64,000 bases of DNA, taken from assembly GCA_015183035.1 (NCBI GenBank), contig JACZZP010000005.1, positions 2,170,001-2,234,000 of the forward strand, read 5' to 3'. Positions 56,335 through 64,000 of the stretch are shown in pieces. The position numbers and the translations under genes are program-made. Each line of letters begins with the position of its first letter. Within the stretch, counting starts at the first letter, position 1. The notes under the pieces are model-generated. The model worked only from the letters and a program-made list of their open reading frames with translations, made no database searches and was not told where the DNA came from. The DNA comes from Meloidogyne chitwoodi. Lineage: Eukaryota; Nematoda; Chromadorea; Rhabditida; Meloidogynidae.

Positions 56335-56676
56335 TGTGTCCGGAAAATCGGTCAGTAATCGGAAAATGCGTCAGTATCAGTACAAAAAATCAAAAGAAAA
56401 AACAAAAATACATAAAAATACAAAAATTTACTTCTTATTTGTTTTTTATGTATATTTTTGTGTTGTATTTCTGGTTTTCTTAGAAAAACACAAAAATGTA
56501 TTTTTTAGTAAAAAATAAAAATACATGAAATACAAAAAGTTTTCTATGTGATTTTCTGCTTTACTCATGTTTTTGTGTTTTTTATGTATTTTTGTTTTTT
56601 CTTGTGATTTTTAGTACTGATACTGACGCATTTTCTGAATACTGACCGATTTTCCACTGACGCATTTTCCGGGAGC
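56335..56676. mobile_element. Palindromic MITE with GGAAAATGCGTCAGT ends
   Basis: The left arm has CGGAAAATCGGTCAGTAATC then GGAAAATGCGTCAGTATCAG; the right arm has the complements CTGATACTGACGCATTTT... in inverted order (GTACTGATACTGACGC). Inner A-rich arms (ACAAAAATACATAAAA) also pair. No gene. Confidence 0.65.
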
Positions 56677-56901
56677 GTTTATTTTATTTTGATATAAAAG
56701 ACATTCTTTTTTTATTTAATTACCTAACTTTACTAAAAGCTGTAACTAAATTTAGATTTGTAAATTTTCTAAAAAATAATTTTAATTTTATTTTGATAAT
56801 TACCCTTACCTAAACCAAAATAATTTTCTTCATTAAAATATTTTATTTTATTAAATAATTTATTAATTAATTTCAGAAAATATTATTTAAAAATTAAAAA
56901 A

Positions 56902-57096
56902 ATGCAAGCTAAGATAGTAATTCTTCTTTTCGTCATTGGAATGTTATCTATGGCTAATTGTGGTGGTCCTAATCCTCCTAATTTTTGTCCTCTTTATTGT
57001 TGCTTAAAAATTCAAGGATCCTTATTTGCCAAAATTTGTCCAATTTTAAATATTAAAGCATTAATTGTTGATTTGGATGTTTATTGTAAATGCTAA
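56902..57096 (+). CDS. Secreted 64-residue Cys-rich peptide
   Basis: Single exon. The signal peptide MQAKIVILLFVIGMLSMANC is followed by a mature chain starting GGPNPPNFCPLYCCLKIQG and ending VYCKC: eight Cys counting the one at the likely cleavage site. An A-rich leader (TTAAAAAAATG) precedes the start, and AT-rich 3' sequence follows the TAA. No family recognised; it is the sort of short secreted protein common among nematode gland or epidermal products, but that is inference only. Confidence 0.6.
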   Translation: MQAKIVILLFVIGMLSMANCGGPNPPNFCPLYCCLKIQGSLFAKICPILNIKALIVDLDVYCKC

Positions 57097-59904
57097 GGTT
57101 TTAATTAATTAATATATTAAAAGTTTTATAATTTTATTTAAGGAATGTTAACAACTGAGAGATGAATAAAGGAATTCTGATAGGAAAGAAATAATCTTAA
57201 AAAGTAGTAATAAATATAAAATAAATAAATTAATTATATATAAATATTTAATTATTGAATAAACGTTTATTCTGAATTTTTTTAAAATAATTAGGTATAG
57301 CATTTTTATTTTTAAAATTAAAATTTTTGATGAAAAATTTAAATGAAAAATCTCTAAAGAATTACTGATTTTTTAACATATCGACATCTATTTTTTATTA
57401 TAAATGTTATACTTATTTTTATTGCGTGGTTAAAATTGTCAATTAAATTAGTTGAGAATTTTAATATTTTATTTGTTAAACAATAAATAACAAAAAATAA
57501 TATTTTATTTTTTTTATTTAATTATTTTTTTACATACTAATATAATTTTACCCAAAGTGACCCTTCAAAACTCATAAGTGATTTTAAAATACCGGGAGCC
57601 CCGTGAAAGTTTTACATGTCGGGGGGAACTTTTTGGGGCGCATCAAGGAAAACTATAGACTTTTTGGTGCGGGTGTCGCTTGGCACCGAAATGACCACGG
57701 TTGTTTCCGTATCTCGAAAAAGTTCAATAGAAAGTGGTAAAGGTCTTGCTTGGAGGGCACCCCGCGCCGATTAGTAGATTTTTTTGGAAAAAAAAAATTT
57801 TCAAAAATTTCGATTCTAAGGGGCGTTTTGCCCGTGAGACTGAAGTGTACAGCCCAGACTCTAATAGTTTTCTTAATTTCTAGCAAAAACGGATGGCTTT
57901 TTGAGGGAAATTCTTATGGGATAATGGGTTAACGAGCACAGGGAATTTTTTGGGAGGGGTAATTTCGGTGCCAAGGTTGAGTGCGGCACTGAACAATACG
58001 ATTTTTTTAATGCCTTTATATAAATATTTTTTTATTTTTTGATAATAAGTAATGGGGTAAAAGAAAATGTTTTGTATGGGCCATTTTGTTGCTGAATGTT
58101 AGTGCGGCACTGAAATGGACTTTTTGAACAGTTTTGTGAATATGATTTGGAATTTTTGGGAGAATATGAAATCGAGTATGGGGATTTTTTTATGATAGGT
58201 CACTTTGGTGCCAAGTTCGAGTGTGGCACTGAAATGGCCGGTTGAAGTTTTAAATTGGATTTTTGAGTGCGAAACTGAACCTGGGGATATGGAGGTAGTT
58301 GAAGTATTTGTAGCCAAGAGATGTAGTTACAAAATGTTTGTGAGACATTTGAGTCTTGGATTAAGATTTGGGGAGATATGAGTCATGAAATGGGGATTTT
58401 AACTGTTTTTTGACTCTAACTTTTTGGAAATATTTTTTTAAATTTTTCTGATATTTTATTCGTGTTCAGCATATGTTTTTACCCCATATAAGATGTTTTT
58501 TAGAAAAAAATCGGAATAAAAAATTTTACATTATTTTTCCAAAGGGGTACCCTTTTGCCATATTTTCTGAAATTTTCAATTGATCTTAACTTTATGAGTT
58601 TTAATTGGATTTGAATGAAACAAATCTTATTAAAAAAAGCAAAAAATTAGTTATTTTTTGAGTGAAGAAAAAGTTGAAAAAATTTATGGTTGGGGGTAGT
58701 TAGGGTTGAATTTATGAAAATTTTAAATTTTTCGGTTTTACGAAAAAATTTTGGAATTTTTGCCATGGGATCAGATTGAAAGTATTTTTGTAAAATAAAG
58801 CATAGTTTTTAACACCTAATAGTATTTTAAAATTTTCAAAAAAGGTTCCTTTTGAAAAAGTTATGATTTTTTTAAGTTTTGGTCATAAAATCTCATCCAA
58901 AATTTTGAATCAAAAAATAGCAAACATAAAAATTAATGTAATATTGGCAAATGATATATCATTTGAAAGCCCGCATAAAGCTGAGTCTAAAAATATTTTT
59001 ATTTAAATTCTTGAGCCATTTTTGACCAAGTTGTGGGTAGTCGAAGTTTTTTTCTACGGGGGTACATGTGGTGTATAACGAATTAATAAATTCTATTTTA
59101 GAATCTCATTTTTTAGAGTGTCTATTGACAGTTCGAAAAACAGCACATGTTTGCGCACACTTGAGTCTAAGAGAGTTTTAGTCCAATGACTTCTCGGGAA
59201 TTTTTTAGTAGACGCCCATATATTCGCAGATCCTTAACTTGATGCCCGATGGGAGTTTTAAGACCAAATTATGCCAATAACTGTAGCATTCAATGAGGAA
59301 TGTGATTTCAGCATAAAAAGTGGATGACACTCAAATGTGGCACTGAACTGGGTTGACGGGACAGTTCAGTGCAAAAATGTTGAGTGTCAAATGTGCCATT
59401 TGATAAAGCATCAGATGAGACTCAAGAATATATATGACTTGATTTGGGTACATATGAGTCTAGCAAAGTTATAGTCTTTAAATGTTTCGCGAATAAAAGG
59501 GTTGCCCATTTTGTCCGATTGATATTTTTTTATTTTCTTAATATTGCAATTTTTATTTTTTTAACTTTTATTTGTTTATAATTTATTTATTTTCTTTTTA
59601 AGTTTACAACACACTCGATTTTGTTTATTGCTGATGAAGGAAGTGTTTCTGATGTCTTTTATTTCGTGAATGCCAATAAAAGCTTCTAAAAGTTAGCAGT
59701 GGGAATAAACCTTTGCCTGAAGGAATTTCGTGGTTATTATGTACTGAGATGTTTTGGATCAGGTTTATAAAGTATTTTATGACAGCAGTGGTTTTTACGG
59801 TTTAAATTTTTTGTTTTTTATTTCTTTTAAATTAACTTTTTATTTTTAAGTTACTTACTTTAAAGGATCAGCACATTTAGCTCAATAATCTCAACTTACA
59901 AAAA
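57097..59904. other. Long non-coding stretch, in part unusually GC-rich
   Basis: 57580-59520 is richer in G/C than its surroundings. It repeats a phrase like GTGCCAAG-TTGAGTGCGGCACTGAA at about 57970, 58095, 58208 and 59330. No reading frame longer than about 75 codons follows a recognised family. Palindromic words such as CATTTGAAAGCCCGCATAAA (58970) link it to the AGCTCTTTCGAATGA elements. Probably an old repeat. Confidence 0.4.
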
Positions 59905-61135
59905 ATGGCTTCTGATGCTGATTTTGATGAAGTTTATACATTGGAACAATTATTGAGGTTTTTTCTTATAATTTTTAGTACTTTTATGATTTATGACCTA
60001 GATTTTTTGAATTAAAAAATTTATTTTTTAAAATATACATTTGATAGCTCATTAGAAAGAGCTTTTCAAATTGAGTAAAATGAGATCAAAATTAACCATT
60101 TTGGTTTATTTTTAACAAAGTTATAAACAATTAAAACGAAAAACCAGTTAGCAGCCGCGGTAATCACTTATATTAAATTGTTCATAACTTTGATCATTGA
60201 ATACCAATTTAATTTAGTTTGGTTTCATTAGACTCAGCTTGATAAGCTCTTTCGAATGAACTATCATACGTACGTTTGAAAAATAAATTTAAAAAAATAG
60301 AGTTTTATTTTAATTTTTTAATTAATTTTTTTTTACTTTTTTTAAATTAAATTTTTTCTTTTTCAGGAACAATAAACAATTGGACGATACACAACTCAAC
60401 AAATACTTTGGTTAGTTTTTTTTAATTTTATTTTGTTTATAAATTTTGAGCAAAATTGCAAAAAAAAAATAAATTTTTTGCGTGACCGCTTCTGTGCGAA
60501 GCGATCATGCCCGATTTTTTTTTAAATTTCATTTTTATTAAATTTTTTATATTTCAGGACAATCAACAACAATAATTATCAACAACATAACAATGTTCGA
60601 CAACAACAGTTCTACATCAAATTTTTGGTTTGTTTTTTAATTTTATATTTTTTTAAATTTATTTTTTTTATTTTTTTTGTAAATTTATTTAATAAATATT
60701 TTTCTTTTTCAGGGAATCATCAACATGGCCGCCTACAACAACATCAACTATAGTTAGTTTTTTTAATTTTTGAATTTTTTTTTTGCAAAAATTTTTCGTG
60801 ACCCTTCCTGTGCGAAGGGGTCATGCCCAAATTTGCATCCATCTCAACATTTTGGTCGGGTTTTTCATGAGGTTTTTTCCCGAGAATGAACAAAAAAATT
60901 TTACTAAAACCCAAACAGTAGAAAAACCTGTATCATAAGGTTTCGGGTCCTAGCTTGGATAGCCTACTGTTTGGGGTCTAAACGTGGGGTAACAATACTT
61001 GAGGGACAACAACCTCAGGTATTGCTACTTCAATATGCCGACGGGTCATGCCCAAATTTTTTTTAAATCTTAATTTAATACATTTTATTACAGGTGAATG
61101 AATTGCTCGAACTTTTTTGCAATGATGATGGTTAA
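59905..61135 (+). CDS. Small acidic and Asn/Thr-rich protein of unknown family (five exons)
   Basis: Exons 59905-59957, 60367-60410, 60558-60627, 60713-60752 and 61094-61135. Every junction is GT...AG and the frame holds, giving about 82 residues. The product starts MASDADFDEVYTLEQLLRNN, has a polar middle (Thr/Ser/Asn-rich, WPPTTTS) and ends VNELLELFCNDDG. No signal peptide or domain recognised. Introns carry repeats: a palindrome at 60040-60260 with the GCAGCCGCGGTAATCAC core, and two GTGCGAAG...GTCATGCCC phrases (60495, 60818). It could be the 5' remains of a transposon-borne gene. Confidence 0.4.
60040..60260. repeat. Palindromic repeat with GCAGCCGCGGTAAT core
   Basis: GATAGCTCATTAGAAAGAGC at the left and GCTCTTTCGAATGAACTATC at the right, with GCAGCCGCGGTAATCAC at about 60152. 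Same core as in 2371-3091 and 52594-53216. Confidence 0.6.
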
Positions 61136-61409
61136 AAATGCTCAACGCCTTTGGTCCTGGTGAAGAAAATGGTTTGGCTGTTTGGACATTTGAATGTAAA
61201 ATTACTTTTAAATTTTTTATTTAAATTTTGATTAAAAGAATATAAAAAAATTACATTGAAATGAAAAAATTAAACATCTAATAAGTGAGTTATATTTTCT
61301 GAATTAAAAATTTTAAGAATATTAATATTTCTGATTTTTTTCTAAATATCAAAAATCAAATTTCATGAAAAATAGAGTTAGTATTTTAACTTAAATTAAA
61401 AATTAATTA
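61136..61409. other. Spacer before the satellite block
   Basis: AT-rich; nothing recognised beyond the end of the small gene. Confidence 0.3.
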
Positions 61410-61660
61410 AATACGTCTGGATTGAACGAACTTATGACTTGAAAACGTTCAATACGTCTGGATTGAACGAACTTATGACTTGAAAACGTTCAATACGTCT
61501 GGATTGAACGAACTTATGACTTGAAAACGTTCAATACGTCTGGATTGAACGCATAATGACTTTAAAACGTTCAATACGTCTGGATTAAACGCACTTAGAC
61601 TAGAAAGCGTTCAATACGTCTTGATTGAACGCACTTAGACTGGAAAGCGTTCAATACATC
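61410..61660. repeat. Tandem repeat, 41-bp unit, about six copies
   Basis: The unit begins AATACGTCTGGATTGAACG and includes ACTTGAAAACGTTC. The first three copies are nearly identical; the last two diverge (ACTTAGACTGGAAAGCG). Each unit contains two half-palindromes (GTTCAAT...ATTGAAC). Confidence 0.92.
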
Positions 61661-61757
61661 AACCATAACAATAGTACTTTTTAAACCTTTTATAAAAATT
61701 TATACTTTTATTCAACAAATTAAGTCACACTTTACTCATGTTTTTTATGTGGTATTA

Positions 61758-62940
61758 CGAGTTAACTGAATGCCGAAACTCGAAACCTTCCTATGAGTTA
61801 GCGGAATGCCGAAACTCGAACCTTCCTGAGAGTTAGCGGAATGCCGAAACTCGAAACCTTCCTATGAGTTAGCGGAATGCCGAAACTCATCCACCTTCAC
61901 ATGAGTTAGCGGAATGCCGAAACTCGAAACCTTCCTATGTGTTAGCGGAATGCCGAAACTCGAACCTTCCTGAGAGTTAGCGGAATGCCGAAACTCGAAA
62001 CCTTCCTATGAGTTAGCGGAATGCCGAAACTCATCCACCTTCACATGAGTTAGCGGAATGCCGAAACTCGAACCTTCCCGAGAGTTAGCGGAATGCCGAA
62101 ACTCGAAACCTTCCTATGTGTTAGCGGAATGCCGAAACTCGAAACCTTCCTATGTGTTAGCGGAATGCCGAAACTCATCCACCTTCATATGAGTTAGCGG
62201 AATGCCGAAACTCGAACCTTCCTGAGAGTTAGCGGAATGCCGAAACTCGAAACCTTCCTATGAGTTAGCGGAATGCCGAAACTCATCCACCTTCACATGA
62301 GTTAGCGGAATGCCGAAACTCGAACCTTCCCGAGAGTTAGCGGAATGCCGAAACTCGAAACCTTCCTATGTGTTAGCGGAATGCCGAAACTCATCCACCT
62401 TCATATGAGTTAGCGGAATGCCGAAACTCGAACCTTCCTGAGAGTTAGCGGAATGCCGAAACTCGAAACCTTCCTATGAGTTAGCGGAATGCCGAAACTC
62501 ATCCACCTTCACATGAGTTAGCGGAATGCCGAAACTCGAACCTTCCTGAGAGTTAGCGGAATGCCGAAACTCGAAACCTTCCTATGAGTTAGCGGAATGC
62601 CGAAACTCATCCACCTTCACATGAGTTAGCGGAATGCCGAAACTCGAACCTTCCTGAGAGTTAGCGGAATGCCGAAACTCGAAACCTTCCTATGAGTTAG
62701 CGGAATGCCGAAACTTATCCACCTTCACATGAGTTAGCGGAATGCCGAAACTCATCCACCTTCACATGAGTTAGCGGAATGCCGAACTCATCCACCTTCA
62801 CGTGAGTTAGCGGAATGCCGAAACTCGAAACCTTCAAAAGGTGAGAGGAATGCCTACACTCATTAAGCTCCCATGAGTGAGAGGACTGCCTACACTCATT
62901 ACGTTTCCATGAGTGAGAGGACTGCCTATATTCATTACGT
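61758..62940. repeat. Satellite block: 23-bp palindromic unit separated by three spacer types
   Basis: The constant part is GAGTTAGCGGAATGCCG then AAACTC (inverted ends GAGTT/AACTC and CGG/CCG). The spacer is one of three: GAAACCTTCCTAT, GAACCTTCCTGA or ATCCACCTTCACAT. They recur in the order 1-2-3, forming a ~105-bp higher-order repeat. From 62845 a diverged version (GAGTGAGAGGACTGCCTACA CTCATT) continues for three units. Confidence 0.93.
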
Positions 62941-63577
62941 TCGCTGATATGTATAAGTGTTAATTAATTAATTATACTTTTTTTAAAAGCCTTCGGTATT
63001 TACCGGGCGTTGGATGTCAACGGTTTTAACCGGGCATCTAGAGTACAGAGTTTGATTTAACCTCTAAAATGGTTTTTCGGTTAATTCCTTTGTCTTCAAT
63101 GTTTTTTAAACTATTATAATATTAATAAGGAAAATATCAAGAGTACCCCTGGAATATACTTTTACATAAGACCCATTTTTATTAACAAAACTACCATTAT
63201 CATTACCATCATTCCCAATGGAATTAATCCTCAACACATTCAACTTTTCTGGTAACCCAGACCTATCTACCAAAAAACGTTCATTCATATTACAATTGTG
63301 GATCTCTCTCCTATTATACTACTACTCTTTAAAATACCATCAACATTCAATACATTCAATAAAACAACATTAAATACAACAACATTCAATTATATTATAA
63401 CAACCTTATTTATCAACATTTTATATATTATTTTATATAATTTATTATTCGTTTTACTCATATTTTCGCGTTTTATAATTTATTATTCATTTTTATTTGT
63501 TCGCGTAAAATCTATTTACTAACTTAATTTTTCTTTTATTTTTCAGATTATAATTATTATTATTTATTTTAATTATA
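62941..63577. other. Spacer and probable 5' region of the AT-hook gene
   Basis: TTTTTATTTTTCAG at about 63532-63546 looks like a splice acceptor 32 bp before the ATG, so an upstream leader exon or trans-splice site is likely. Thr/Asn-rich codons at 63298-63460 could belong to a leader. No other feature recognised. Confidence 0.35.
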
Positions 63578-64000
63578 ATGCCTTCAAAAAAACGAAAAAA
63601 ACGAATGAAAGACCAACAACGATCATATGAAACTGCGTTGGAAGGTATTTTGGTTGATTGTATTGTAGAAGGTAGTAGTTTAATTGGTGAAGGGTTCGCA
63701 GAAAGTAATATGATTGATTGTTCTTCGTTAGATGGGTCTGTATTATCAGACAATTTGAATGTTTTGGAGATTAATTCCCCCATGAATGATGGTTTTGAAA
63801 ATATTTTTATTAATGAAAATGAGGTTTTTTGTGAAAGTATAAGTTCCATAAGTTCCCGTAGTGTTTCCCCCAATAGTGTTGTTTCCTTAAATAAAGGTGG
63901 TAGGCCAAAAAAAAGTAAAGGTTTTGGTGGTAGACCAAGTAAAAGAAATGTTCATGGCCAAATTGTTAATATTCCCAAAAGTAACAGTAACTCCCCTGAC
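63578..64000 (+). CDS. AT-hook-containing protein, 5' part, runs off the window
   Basis: Open from MPSKKRKKRMKDQQRSYETA at 63578 to the right edge (141 codons, no stop). The start is strongly basic (nuclear-localisation-like), the middle is acidic and Ser/Asn-rich, and then two AT-hook cores follow: GGRPKKSKG (near 63898) and GGRPSKRN (near 63927). AT-hooks bind the minor groove of AT-rich DNA, so a chromatin or transcription role, or a transposon-encoded DNA-binding protein, is likely. The codon composition is less AT-rich than the spacers. The family cannot be named from this part. Confidence 0.6.
   Translation, partial: MPSKKRKKRMKDQQRSYETALEGILVDCIVEGSSLIGEGFAESNMIDCSSLDGSVLSDNLNVLEINSPMNDGFENIFINENEVFCESISSISSRSVSPNSVVSLNKGGRPKKSKGFGGRPSKRNVHGQIVNIPKSNSNSPD

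Noticed and set aside
60835..61050. Structured RNA candidate (spliced-leader or snRNA gene) between small exons
   Set aside because: It contains hairpins such as AATACTTGAGG...CCTCAGGTATT, but no SL1 sequence, Sm site or snRNA signature could be recognised.
61758..62940. Regular repeat-spacer pattern resembling a CRISPR array
   Set aside because: Only three spacer sequences recur in fixed order, the DNA is clearly eukaryotic with introns, and there are no cas genes. It is a higher-order satellite.

Overview
This is eukaryotic DNA, most probably from a plant-parasitic nematode close to Meloidogyne. It is very AT-rich, its introns are mostly 40-80 bp with GT...AG ends (one probable GC...AG), and the recognisable families fit a nematode: an astacin metalloprotease, a MATH-BTB gene, an Sra/Srab-type chemoreceptor, small secreted cysteine-rich peptides and Ly6-like GPI proteins. 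The genus is an inference. Nothing bacterial is present apart from IS1016-related (Merlin) transposons, which are normal in nematodes.

Layout. A lineage-specific gene family dominates the window: an acidic N-terminus, a coiled coil, a Cys-rich module and a SPRY domain in about seven exons. Copies lie at 1-1948 (+), 18800-21644 (-), 22125-24094 (-), 24895-27122 (+), 32230-32657 (+, fragment), 33282-35110 (-), 35790-37384 (+), 45441-46951 (-, chimeric), 47590-49136 (-) and 49680-51342 (+, decayed). Three pairs are head-to-head. Two copies look chimeric with DNA-binding domains: a Hes-type bHLH at 20916-21214 and a homeodomain at 45576-45802 that carries an in-frame TAG at its invariant Trp.

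Between these lie a MATH-BTB pseudogene (3209-4867), two Ly6-like genes (5912-6617 and 8029-8472) and a 30-exon minus-strand gene at 9030-18258. That gene joins an N-terminal array of three related modules of unknown type to a complete astacin with EGF-like and CUB-like tails. My exon model totals 4275 nt, an exact multiple of three. An intact-looking Tc1 transposon sits in one of its introns. Further right are the chemoreceptor (38439-40569), a knottin-like peptide (43498-43927), a mariner relic (44258-45153), a 64-residue secreted peptide (56902-57096), a small five-exon gene of unknown type (59905-61135), two satellite blocks (61.4-62.9 kb) and the 5' end of an AT-hook protein gene running off the right edge.

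Mobile DNA is abundant and can often be delimited by target-site duplications (TSDs): Merlin derivatives with 8-bp TSDs; hAT-like foldback elements with 8-bp TSDs whose subterminal regions are built from different short motifs (CTCGTA, TTTCGA, GTTTCG); a foldback element whose right terminal repeat has grown into a 3.7-kb minisatellite; and palindromic elements carrying a GCAGCCGCGGTAAT core. All exon models come from splice-signal and frame reasoning by eye and need RNA evidence.
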